A stretch of 64,000 bases of DNA from Spirometra erinaceieuropaei (lineage: Eukaryota; Platyhelminthes; Cestoda; Diphyllobothriidea; Diphyllobothriidae). The notes beneath the pieces were generated by a model. That model had not been told where the DNA came from. It saw only the letters and a list, made by a program, of their open reading frames with translations, and did no database searches. Positions 36,215-47,800 of the stretch are shown piece by piece. The stretch spans positions 298,651-362,650 of the forward strand of contig CACRXP010000543.1 of assembly GCA_902702965.1 (NCBI GenBank), in the 5' to 3' direction. Numbering within the stretch: position 1 is the stretch's first letter; each line of letters opens with the position of its first letter. Position numbers and translations under genes: made by a program.

Positions 36215-36748
36215 CATGATGACCAATATCGGATCGATGTTCCATCAAGTGCGAATTTCCGAGAAACCCCACGACGCGCGCAAATGTGACTTAGATTAGC
36301 AAAAGTGAGAGTTCCGGTGAGCTCCTTCTCTTTTGCAGATGGTAACCTATCGTAACCTCTGAAAGAGTATCAGATGGCGATGCATTTCTTAAGAGCTATA
36401 TCCTCTCCAAGTTGTGCTACATTCGCGTTTAATCGAGTCGTCACCTATAACGCAGAAAACCACGACAAGAATGTTAACGAGGGGGCGAAACGATGCCTCT
36501 ATGTAGACGAACTTTTAGTAAGTGTGCGAGATGAGAACAGACCATTCAGGTTTATGATGCAGTTAGAATCAATGCTGAGAAAAGGAGGCTTCAATTCGGG
36601 AAAATGGAAGAACAACAGTGTCTGTTTCATGACTTCACTGCCTGAATCGCAACAGACCGCTACACCTATAGAGCTAGATAGCCAGAATCATTGTGAGAAG
36701 TTCGGGACCCTGAGAGCGACAAATTTCGCGCATATGCACGTACGGTGA
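36215..36748 (+). pseudogene. BEL/Pao reverse transcriptase remnant
   Basis: TNIGSMFHQVRISEK (about 36220) is followed after frameshifts by MHFLRAISSPSCATFAFNR and the catalytic region YVDELLVSV. The usual YVDD is YVDE, so the polymerase active site is changed. The part of pol upstream of this is not recognised between the LINE and 36215. Confidence 0.82.
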
Positions 36749-37089
36749 CAAAGTCGTCTACTAGATTAAATAGGCTTTCCCATATTTGGTCGTCTATTGT
36801 CCCGAAGGGTTAAATCGGTCAAGTAACAATACTCCAAAAGGGGCCTAGAGGATTTACATAAACTGAAGATGGCCTGGGAACATGAGATCCTAGGAGAAGA
36901 GCTGATATTGTGGGAGTAGTTGCTAAGGCCAACTCCATCGATGCATAAAACCACCACAAACAGCAACAACCTGAGTTCCAACTTTGCGTCTTCGATGGCA
37001 CCTTAGAAACCTCTTAAGGCACAGTCGCCTACTTAATCATGCAGAAGAAAAACTAGCTTGATCAATCTCAGTTAGTATTTTCTAAAACA

Positions 37090-37363
37090 GAATCATTCAT
37101 ATTTTCAGGCCAGTGTACTGGGTTTGGAGCCAGTCACCGTTGTGGTAGCCATGAAGATAGTCGAGTCTGTCCGCACAGATAGGACCGCAAAGATTAGAAA
37201 AACTTTCTTTTGGGCAGACTCTCTCGTGGTGCTTCAAACCATTCGCAACGCCCCTAAACGTATCTGCGGACGCATCTGCGAGCCAGAATGCTGGAAAAAT
37301 GGTCCTGATTTCTCGATGGCCCGAACAGAACAACCACTCCAAGTTAGAGAAATTCTCAAGTAA
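37090..37363 (+). pseudogene. BEL/Pao RNase H remnant
   Basis: Contains FFWADSLVVLQTIRNAPKRI, matching the (T/S)D(S)xVVLxxIRN motif of the clade's RNase H-like region, then a GPDF block, in one open frame of about 80 codons. Confidence 0.75.
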
Positions 37364-37759
37364 TAACACACCTTTGTTCGAAACCAAGGCGTATTTGCGC
37401 ACTCTGCCCAATAGTCACAAGGGTCGTTCGTTATTACCGTCTACCACCGTGGAAAAAACTTTACAGAAGCGTAGCCCGGATTCTTCGTTATAAAGGTAGT
37501 TGAAAATGCCAGACACAATCCCAAAAGACAGACTGACATTCGTCGAAATGAGGGAAGTATCTACAGGAATTATAAAGGTGGTAGAAGTAGAGGTGTTTTA
37601 CTATGAAATGAAACTCTGGGAATAACGATACAGTTGGTGATACGCTCAAACGGTGTAACCACGAGAAGAGATTCCTTTGCAAAGCAGCTTGTTCGTTGAG
37701 ACGCTTTACACCAACCGTTGTAGATAGGCAAGTACAGAACTCATGTCTTTTACCCAGGG

Positions 37760-38480
37760 CAAAAACTTCACCATTTTGCCGTCCGAATCTTTCGTTACGT
37801 GCCCACTCATTCCACACTACCACGAACTGAAGGACCACACGAGATGAAGCGATATTACCTCAAGAACAAGGGCTTCGAGCTGAATATCTTGGGGCAGCAG
37901 AACGGTTAAGTCCACCTTGAAAATGTGTTCCTGGCATCGGAGATGGTTGACTCAACCATACCAACAGGAGATGACCCCGCTTCTCATCGATCGGACCGTA
38001 CAGCAATTTGATTCCATTCCTATCTCAGGAGTTGATTATTCTAGACCGATGTTCATGGAAAAGGGACGTTCGGTCGCAAAGCGATATGGCCGCCTGTTTA
38101 CCTGCTTTACTTCACGAACCGTGCATCCGGAAGTGACATATTCTCTAGATAGTGAATCGTTCTTTTCCGCCTTCAACGGATATGTGGTACGCAGAGGTTG
38201 TGTTTCGGCGATTATACACCGACAACGGAGGCAAATTTAAGGGCGCGGAAAGTGATTTAGGGCAACTGGTTAAATGCCGGAACCAAGAAGTAGTCGCGAA
38301 ATCGCCGTTGATTCGTGAATGTCACTGGATCTTCAATGCTCCTCGAGCAAGTCGCAGAGGTGGAATGTGAGAAAGCTTGATTCGCAGGGATACTTATATC
38401 CCTGCGGTGCTAGAAGGTCAGCGCTCATTCTCTGAAGTTCTACATATGACAATTACTAAAATCTGCGAATTCTGGGTGGT
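37760..38480 (+). pseudogene. BEL/Pao integrase remnant
   Basis: A degraded HHCC region (HYHELKDHTR, then C..RRW) precedes SGVDYSRPMF with the first catalytic Asp, KRYGRLFTCFTSRTVHPEV, and YTDNGGKFKGAES with the second Asp in another frame. A stop lies before the expected third catalytic residue. Confidence 0.82.
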
Positions 38481-38720
38481 AAGTCTTTATACTGCGTGTG
38501 CCTCGTCTGTAACCCAAGTATGAGCCCTAAGTCCATGTAGTTCTCCAAGCTGAATTTTCGAGCCTTAATCATACGTTCCTACTGGAAAGTAATCTTCAGC
38601 AGGTACCCTGTGCTCAGATATTATTGCTATTGCATTTGACTGGCGGAAGACTTGGTTGTATTCGGCTCCGGGAGTCTGTATCAGAGGTCCGACCTATGGG
38701 GTGACTCCTGCTATGGTATA

Positions 38721-40092
38721 AAACCCCCTGCAAGTAATTCGGAAAATACACATCAGGTAGAGATAGCTACTTTCGAGAGAGGAGACTGACATTTGTTTTT
38801 GTTAGAGATCTTGGTCCGAAACGTGGTAAGAACCATTTTTTCTGACGGTGGCTACACCAAGCAACGCACAGAGACTTGTTAATGGGCTGGCTCGGCGTTC
38901 ACGCACGAAAGTATATTCGAATTAGCATAGTCTGTGTTTAGTGTCCAGATACCTTATAACCATATACCTCCTTATACTGACCTAGTCTTTCGGCACAGAG
39001 AAAGTTCCATGCCTCTAAACGCGCGTTTAACTTCTTCCCACTGTAAGGTGGCCAAGGACTCTGCCAGTTAACATATCGCGCTTTCCTGTGTTGACATCCC
39101 CTGACCGCGCGAAAACAAGGCGACACCTTGGGACACGTTGGACTATCAGCAGCACTTGTTAGTAGAAAGTGTTCTTAAACACACCATCAGCTGTAAGATT
39201 TGAAACCAGTCACAGTAACCTCGACATTGACCAGAAAGAGAGGAATACGTACAAGCAAAAGTTGTGATGACATCGGTTCCCAGCCCACAATGAAGGTTAG
39301 GGCTTGAGAACTAAGGCGACCACAATATAATGCTATAGCACAGCCGTCGATAGTAATATAACGTTTGAGGTGTAAAAAGTTTCCAGTTCTCAACAACCTG
39401 ATGCTGTTCAACCCATAATCTGACAAATATACCTCAGTTAAATAACTTACCACATCGCCGATTAAATAAGTTTTCGTATTCCAGCATGAAGGGCGGTTCT
39501 TTATTCCTTCCAAAGAAGTACGTTTACACAGTTATCAACCGTTCTTATTTTAAGAATACTCGCTGTCTGAGAGCCAACAAACAGTTGCCCTTTTTGAAGA
39601 GGGGGAGGGAGTTACTGACTTTTATACTACCAAAGGGCAGGCAAAATCTCTGGTTCTTTATCTTTATTTCTTCTAGAAGACAAACTGCAGACGGGTCTAC
39701 CTTCCGCCACAATGCGTAATAAGAAGATCACGTTAAAATTCGAAACGGATTTTCTTGACTCGGGTCAAACGGCAAACCGAATGTACATACTATAATCCAG
39801 GTTTCCGGCAGAGAAAAAAAGTCACACAAATATGTTTACAGTGCTGGACGTGAAACAGAAACTGTGCGGCAGAGAGTGTTGCCTAGAACAACCTGCAATT
39901 TTTATGCAGAAATGTTTAAGCGGTCTCTGCTTGGCATGTCTGAACGCCAATTTCATCTGGCAGGGTTAAAAAGAAAACAAGCAGTCACCCCAGGGGACCT
40001 TGGCGTGTATTTTATGTCCCAATTTAACTGGTGCAACCTGTAGATATACCATTGCGTTGGTAAGGATGCGACAACATACGCTGCGATTATGA
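38721..40092. other. No gene recognised
   Basis: May contain the 3' end or LTR of the BEL/Pao element, but no sequence matching its 5' side was found by eye. Confidence 0.4.
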
Positions 40093-40410
40093 AGCCCCAC
40101 TTGATGGACACCATACTGTTGGGATTGGGGTTAGAGGTTAGGGCTAGGAGTTAGCGTTAGGGCTAGGGGTTAGGGCAACAATTTCTAAACCACTCAAAGT
40201 ACAACCGCGCGTACCCAATAGTTTCTATTTTGCATACAACTACTTAACCTCGTCGCCTGTGCGTTCCCAATAACTCCTCTTTTGCATACGACTACTTGAC
40301 CTCGTCGCCTGTGCGCTCCCCGGCCCCACATGTGAAAACCCCTTATTACTACCGGTCCCGTATTACAGGTGGCTGGGGTTTGTTGGCTTCAGGTGAGGCT
40401 ACACAACCAA
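40093..40410 (-). repeat. Telomere-like element of the second type, copy 2 (inverted)
   Basis: GGGTTAG-type units (40125-40175) with the same flanks as the 2.7-kb copy in reverse. It includes two tandem 52-base units (40214-40265 and 40266-40317), each containing CCTCGTCGCCTGTGCG. Confidence 0.65.
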
Positions 40411-41130
40411 ATCTGACCCTGTCTTCGTTCCAAAAGTAGGTCGAATATCACAGAAAACGACCAGCGTGTGTGAATTCCCCTTGAGGCCAATGTCACAGCA
40501 CTTACTCGCAACGGCAGACACAAAGCGGTTATGATTCGCAACCTGGTTCTGCAAGCATAAACAATTTATTGCTATGCCCAGATAAGACCTATGTAAATTC
40601 ATAAACGCACTCCAACTCAAACGAACAACTCATGCCCACGTTTCCACTACATGATTACTAGCTCTCCGTTGTCCTCTTAGTCTCTCCGACGTTTTGTACG
40701 AACTTAAAAAGTAGTCATTTTAGCGCAAATATGAAGCTGAAAGCACAGTTTTTTTGTAAGACGTCTTCGAACTGATCTGACATTATGGAAACTCAAGCCG
40801 ACTGTAGGTGACTTCAGAGGTAACTTTTGCGAAAAGCGGACTCCTGAGCTTATTTTTGTCGATTTTATCAAACCAGCGTCGCATTATGCTGTGGCTTAAA
40901 TTGTCGGTTGGTGTTAAAAAGAAAACATCCGCTGATATAGTCGTTAAAATAAGCTGAGCCGTTATCCACACCCAAATAATTGTTTCCCCTGCAAGCCAAA
41001 ATAACGATCACCGATATCTAGTAACTGAGTGGTTTGTAGACGCATCCATGAGAAAATCAGTCAGCACAGCACCCAGTGAGAGATTAAGCGGTCGAATAAA
41101 TCCATATATGTATGTATATCTATGGCAGAG

Positions 41131-41420
41131 GGACGCTCCCCGATCGCGCTACGGAACCTACTCGTCCCGTTGTGAGTTCCGTGGCGCCATCGGTGAGCGT
41201 CCTTCTACCATTGAATATACCCGATCGTAAACAACAGGACAATAAGCCAGTGGCTCAGTGGTTAGAATCATTGGACTTCGAACCAAGAGATCGCGGGATC
41301 GAGTTCCAGATGTTTCACACCTCGCGGTTGGCTATGGCTGGCCTAGGACGGCTAGCAAGCTGGAGATGGCCATTCCAGTTTCCCTTGTTTTTATCGGTAA
41401 TGCTATCCTGCGTATATATA
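41131..41420 (+). mobile_element. tRNA-derived SINE with an inverted 5' extension
   Basis: 41238-41320 has a pol III-like head with A box TGGCTCAGTGGTTAGA and B box GGGATCGAGTTCC. The body (GGCCATTCCAGTTTCCC...CGGTAATG) matches the copies at 63.5-64 kb. Upstream, 41131-41157 and 41176-41202 pair in 24 of 27 bases around an 18-base loop, because part of a second SINE 5' end lies inverted there. Confidence 0.7.
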
Positions 41421-41550
41421 AATTCAAATTATCCTGTTTTTTCGAATATGTCCACATTTCGGCATGCATGGCGCAAAACTGAAATCGAAGAGTTCAATTT
41501 TGCTTTCTTTCATTATCCTTGCTGGCATAAAACAGTGAAAAGAAGGGGAC

Positions 41551-41556
41551 TTTAAT
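41551..41556 (-). terminator. Candidate polyadenylation signal of gene 3
   Basis: ATTAAA on the - strand, about 60 bases past the gene 3 stop codon. A common variant signal at a plausible distance, but six bases alone are weak evidence. Confidence 0.3.
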
Positions 41557-41615
41557 AAGCACAATTTTCAAGATTACGATGCCGTCCGCAGCATGCTGTC
41601 CGAAAGGTAACGCCC

Positions 41616-41886
41616 TCAACGTAGTTTTTTCGGGATGAATTGCTGTTGGGCCCCAGAACAACAGCAACACTGATTTTGCCAGGTTTTGCGCATAAACGTG
41701 ATGAATTCCTGCTCGCTGATTTCGCCATCCTTATTTTCATCAAGACTCTTGAGGAAGTCGGCGACATACTCCTTTGGCAGTTGGCCCACGCAGCTCTCGA
41801 AAAAGTGGCGCATTTCCGACAAACTCACCTTACCCGATCTGTCTGTGTCCAGCAGATGAAACAAGGAGCGTGCGGTGGCTTCATCC
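41616..41886 (-). CDS. Gene 3 exon 3: EF-hands 3 and 4, Cys-rich tail, stop
   Basis: 271 bases: one base completing Arg74, 89 codons and TGA. Both loops are canonical. The tail after EF-hand 4 (about residues 143-163) is longer than in genes 1 and 2 and contains CCCC. Confidence 0.88.
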
Positions 41887-44800
41887 CTGAAAATGCAGAA
41901 ATACATCTTGTGCTAGCAAAGTTGGACCAAAAAACGCGGAAATGACAGAGCTACTGGTTCATGCCTCTATTCAGTTAGTCTGCCACCATAAGCACGGTAC
42001 ATGCACGTACACATTGTGCCGACTGTCCGTAGGTGAGGTCGAACTGATGAGTCAACAGCGCACCGAATGGCAACACCGATGATAGTGCCACCCCATCATT
42101 ATTTGTCAGGGTGGACAGGGTATTTATTCCCACGGGAATCAGTCCCCACCAATCTGCACGAATGATCACGACAAACGAACGTCAAATGGGGTGATAAGGA
42201 ACAGGAACTGGTGACCACTTCTTTGGCCGTAAAGCGTTAAGGCGAACAGAAACAGCGTTTGACCGAAAAATACACAGGAGGTTGTGAGACACTGATTCCA
42301 GCCCTTCTGTGGTTGATTTGATTATCAGTGGTCCTCTGTGTCCGTCGAATGGTGTTTACGGATTTTAGTACAGATAGGCGAAACACCGGATGCGGCTAAT
42401 GTTAAACGACGACGACGACGACGACAACAGCAACAACAATAGATGTCAGTTCCTCGTTCGCTCGGAAGCACTGGAGCAGTCAATTAGCTAGTGGAAGTGT
42501 TCAGCGTGCTGGCGGAAGTAGAAGAGGCATTCAACCCACTTACGTCTCCCTCTTACTTGCCCAATTTTCACCCAGATCAGTAAGAACTGCAGGTGAAACT
42601 CAAGAAAACAACTGCAGTGTATAGCGATAAACAGCTTTCCAGATGGAAAGTTCGACCGTCATCACCGACGAGGTCCACCGTGTGCCCAACAGCAGGGTGG
42701 GTGTGGGGACGGTGAATTACGCGTGAATTAACTTACAATGATAGTAGACTTGCGCAGCATCCACCACATTCTATTCTCTCCCAACCATCTGGTGTCGGGG
42801 TTAAGACAGAGTCAGAAGGACCGAGGGCAGAAGTGGGCGCAGTGGCCGGCAAAGCAAAACGGCTCGCCCCGACATGCCCCACACGTCTTGTCTGCGCACG
42901 ATGGACTAGGTTTGCACAGAGACGAGGAAAGGGCGACTCATACCGCAAATGGGCAAGAGTGCGACAGAAGCCACATTAAGAAGGAGCTATTGCAACTCTC
43001 AATCCTGAGAGGAGAAGCGAGTCACCCCGTCAGTTGGCAGCCTCCCAAGACACGGTTCTTAGCCACCAGGAGTTTTTACAGGTGGGACCGAATAACACAC
43101 AGGCGACGTGGCCAAGTAGGTGCATACAAAAGCTATTGAGAATGCGCAGTTGTACTTTGGGTGGTTGAGAAATAGTAGCCCTAACTCCTAAGCCCAAGCG
43201 CAACAGTACTGTGTCCATCAGATGGGGCTATATAACCACATCTTATCTACCAAACTTAACTTTTACTTGGACTGCTGAAACCGGAAGCGCTTTTGGGGAG
43301 AGTAAAGCGACTGATTTCCCTGAATACAGTATTCCAATGTTCTAACAAGGTCCTCTTTCTGCAGGTGTTTGTCATATGCTTCGTTGGGCGTTGCTATGCA
43401 AGTCAGTTGTGACCGGATTCGAACTGTTTCACAAGTGTTTATGAAACGTTTTTGCATTGGCACGACCCATTAAACTGCTTCCGAGCGAACTAACGTTGCA
43501 AAGCGTACTCAGATATGAAGATTCACCAGTGTGGGATCCTAACTTTTTGGTCAATCCGCCGGCCCTCTGAGTCTTCTCCATTGACTAGTGAGTGGACAGA
43601 TAGGTAATTCGCGTACTGTTGTGCCGTAAAGTTACATTGAAATCGTGTCGAGAAGCCCTTACTCGCGCTTAAGAAACTTTGGAGTGCTTCTTCCAAGAAT
43701 ATGAATGCTCAGGTGTTTCCATTGCCGTCCTCATTAGAAGAAAAGACCGGCGATAAGATTACTTCAAATGACTGGTCTTGCCATATACTAATATTTTTAT
43801 GTGATTGCAGACTTCTGGAACACCATGTATTTGTAATAGCCGTAACCATTGAACTTTGGGCGATAGAGGATCAGATCCGTCTTGAATCTAAGTCGACGTT
43901 TTGATTCCTGTCTGCACACGGGAAGATGAATTCAGAAAGAGACATTCGTGACTGAAATTCCACAATTTGTATCGTTCTATCTTTTGTCATATCATACTCA
44001 CAAAGTACGTTTCGAGTAAGACGTCTGGTCTTTCATAAGCCTGGCGGCAGAAAATCAAATTTTGAGCTGAGAAGTAGCAAGTCCAAAAGGGTCACGTAGA
44101 AAAATAAATTCCTCACTCCATAACGATATGTCGCGAGCGTGTAAAACAACCTGTAGCAAGGCGCTCNNNNNNNNNNNNNNNNNNNNNNNNNNNNNNNNNN
44201 NNNNNNNNNNNNNNNNNNNNNNNNNNNNNNNNNNNNNNNNNNNNNNNNNNNNNNNNNNNNNNNNNNNNNNNNNNNNNNNNNNNNNNNNNNNNNNNNNNNN
44301 NNNNNNNNNNNNNNNNNNNNNNNNNNNNNNNNNNNNNNNNNNNNNNNNNNNNNNNNNNNNNNNNNNNNNNNNNNNNNNNNNNNNNNNNNNNNNNNNNNNN
44401 NNNNNNNNNNNNNNNNNNNNNNNNNNNNNNNNNNNNNNNNNNNNNNNNNNNNNNNNNNNNNNNNNNNNNNNNNNNNNNNNNNNNNNNNNNNNNNNNNNNN
44501 NNNNNNNNNNNNNNNNNNNNNNNNNNNNNNNNNNNNNNNNNNNNNNNNNNNNNNNNNNNNNNNNNNNNNNNNNNNNNNNNNNNNNNNNNNNNNNNNNNNN
44601 NNNNNNNNNNNNNNNNNNNNNNNNNNNNNNNNNNNNNNNNNNNNNNNNNNNNNNNNNNNNNNNNNNNNNNNNNNNNNNNNNNNNNNNNNNNNNNNNNNNN
44701 NNNNNNNNNNNNNNNNNNNNNNNNNNNNNNNNNNNNNNNNNNNNNNNNNNNNNNNNNNNNNNNNNNNNNNNNNNNNNNNNNNNNNNNNNNNNNNNNNNNN

Positions 44801-47800
44801 NNNNNNNNNNNNNNNNNNNNNNNNNNNNNNNNNNNNNNNNNNNNNNNNTTCTTGCCATATACTACTATTTTTATGTGATTGCAGACTTCTGGAACACCAT
44901 GTATATGCAATAGCCGAAACATTGAACTTTGGGCGATAGAGGATCAGATCCGTCTCGAATCTAAGTCGACGTTTTGATTCCTGTCTGCACACGGGGAAGA
45001 TGAATTCAGAAAGAGACATTCGTGACTGAAATTCCACAATTTGCATCGTTCTATCTTTTGTCATATCACACTCACAAAGTATGTTTCGAGTAGGGACGTC
45101 TGGTCTCTCATAAGCCTGGCGGCAGAAAATCAAATTTTGAGCTGAGAAGTAGCAAGTCCAAAAGGGTCACGTAGAAAAATAAATTTCTCACTCCATTACG
45201 ATATGTCGCGAGCGTGTAAAACAACCTGTAGCAAGGCGCTTAATGAAGGAGGGAATACACGGTCAAGTATCTAGATGGCAAAGTACGATCGATGTCAGTC
45301 ATCTGGGGGATGAATTCAGACACCCATTGCCTAAACAGAGATATGCGAATGCTGGCATTTATGAGGAAAACTCAAGGATAAGGTATGCCTTACAGCACAC
45401 ACCAATGTCTTAGAGCTTGCTGGCCACCACACCACGGTTAATTCAGTTAGTTTTTTACTCTGAGTCCGGTCTGTTCAGTTCTCAACAGCAGGAAGTAAGA
45501 AGACAAGGCCCCCACACTGACTTCTTAGCGGTATGTTTGCTGCCGTTTAGATAAATGTATGAAAAGCGTTTCTGGCAGATCATTTGTCAATTTGCGCATC
45601 TTGTCTGCCGCGCCCCTCAACTGACAGATGACGAACAGCAAGAAAATTTTGACACATTGGTCTTCCTTGTGTACAGACTTTGGTCCTATGAAAGATTCCA
45701 TTCAAAACATTACGGAAGACGGCTGTACCCCAGTGAAAGGTTTGTGATGTGTTTTCGAATGCATGAGTCAGAAGAAACACTTACTCTTATCATAATGGTG
45801 GAAGTTATACAAAAAATGACGTGAGCGTTCCGACTGAAGCATTAACAACGAATTGGCCCGTGGTGTTACCGCGACTTGTATCCACATTCTTAGTGACAGT
45901 CATAGTAATGGTAGAAGTAGCAGAATCGGTTAGTTAGAGCGACAGTTAAGAGGGGAGTAGCAGCGGCAAAGAAAGCTTCATTATGCATAGGAAAGACGTT
46001 GATGTCAGAAGAATAATTTGGAAAATCCGATAAGACTTTTAAACACTCATTTAATCGTTAAACTATTAAATTTCCTCAGAAATTAATGCGCGAACTTAGA
46101 GTAAGTTATTCGTCTCGACACAAAACGTTTTGGTTCAGTTCGGAAGTTAGTATATATATATATATATATTTGGGCTGAAATGAATCACCCTCAGCGAAAT
46201 AACCGTAAGACATTCATATTATGTCCAAAGACAGTAAGTATTACCCAAATACTGCTTGGCGTATCACACTCTCAGCAGGGCTACTAGCCCCGTTGCCTAA
46301 CTCAGACGAGAGGGCCGCCGCGCATCAGTGGCTCCTCCAGCCTCTCCGCGTGTACCTTCTGGCAAATAAGCCCCTCGGCATTCCAAAGACAGGTTCCTTT
46401 ATAATTTCCTCAGAATGTGATATATGAAGTTTGAGTAAAGTCTGAGAGAAAAATTTAGACTCAGTAACATCAGCCGTGGGGCCGTGATGAAATAAACTAT
46501 GGAGCGGCAGCAGCAGCAGCAGTAAAAACCGGGAGGGTCAAAAATTAGGAATTAGAAATGGTCAGGATAAATGCAGTGCACTTACCGCAGATTCTGAAAT
46601 AGGTAAGAAAGCAGACCGTTGTGGTATTCTGTGAACGAGATTTTCTTGTCACCATTGGCATCATAACGCTTGAAGAAACACTGCAAGTTACAAAAGAAAT
46701 AATAAAAAACCAAGAAATATTTACAGTGCGATTTCCTACCTCCTTCACCCATATTCCTTGCTCGGTAGAAAGTGTCGAACTAACGTTTTAATAAATCTTA
46801 ATTGGAAATACTGTACTCTCTTCACTATGTGTAACTTTGCTCCACCTCCAAATCCCTCACACCTAGTACGCAGGAATTTACGACATCCTAAGGGTTCAAT
46901 GCTGATATCCAGAAGGTATCTTCATTCAAACCAACACTGCACTGCGCGAAGGTGGCTAAATCGGCTATGGTCACATTGCGACTCATTAGGCGAGCTTTTA
47001 TGGGATTTGACCCTGACTGCTTTTCAAAAATATTTGACACCTACGTGCGACCTCATCTAGAATACGCCATACAGGCGTGGAGACCTTGGTCTGCCAAGGT
47101 CTATACCGTCTTTGAGAAAATCCAGAGACGGACGACCAAAATGACAAAAGGTCTAGGAACACTGTCCTATGAAACCAGACTGTCAACTCTCAGCCTGTTT
47201 CTCTTTCCTACAGGCAATAACGCGGTGAACTTATACTAAAATTTCACATTATCAACGTCCTAGGCTATTGTTTAGATCCCACTGATTATTTCACTTTATC
47301 CAACACGTCCACATTGCGCGGTCATCCCCTAAAACTACGCTCAGGTAAAGCAAGGATCAATGGACAAAAGTTCTTTTTTCAGTAACAGAGTGGGTGCAGC
47401 GTGAAATTTCCTGCCTATCGATGTTGTCATCTCCTTCTGTGTGAATTCCTTTAAGTGTAGACTTGACGCGTATCAAGCTTCCCAATTATCAGCCTCCCAT
47501 CCACTCACATGACCCAGCACCAACTTCCACGCGTTTATACTACTTGTGATTAGTAAGTAACCATTAGTGATTACTCTTTTTCGACTAGCTGGCAGCGGTC
47601 CGCAATTGTGTACAAAATTTCTTTTTCACCTTCCCACTTATCATTGTTTTTCTCCAACGACTTGTAACCAGTAGGGAGTTCAAGGGCGCTCGCCTATATT
47701 TCCCTTAATAAACTGAAACTAGAATAACTTCTAATGCGCCACTTCGAGTGCTTCCGAAACTTTAATCATCGCGTTAAAGGTCGACGTCTCCTGCTTCAGT

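Larger units (their letters stand above)
33180..38720 (+). mobile_element. BEL/Pao LTR retrotransposon, decayed and interrupted
   Basis: Collinear gag, reverse transcriptase, RNase H and integrase blocks typical of BEL/Pao lie on the + strand, broken by a - strand LINE at 34868-36046. Multiple stops and frameshifts mean no intact polyprotein. I did not find a convincing pair of LTRs, so the outer limits are only those of recognisable coding sequence. Confidence 0.85.

Noticed and set aside
41131..41202. A hammerhead ribozyme in the SINE, as in some flatworm repeats
   Set aside because: The conserved CTGATGA and GAAA core could not be found around the hairpin in either orientation.
44033..45133. 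Long ORFs across the gap
   Set aside because: They exist only because unknown bases are translated as X.
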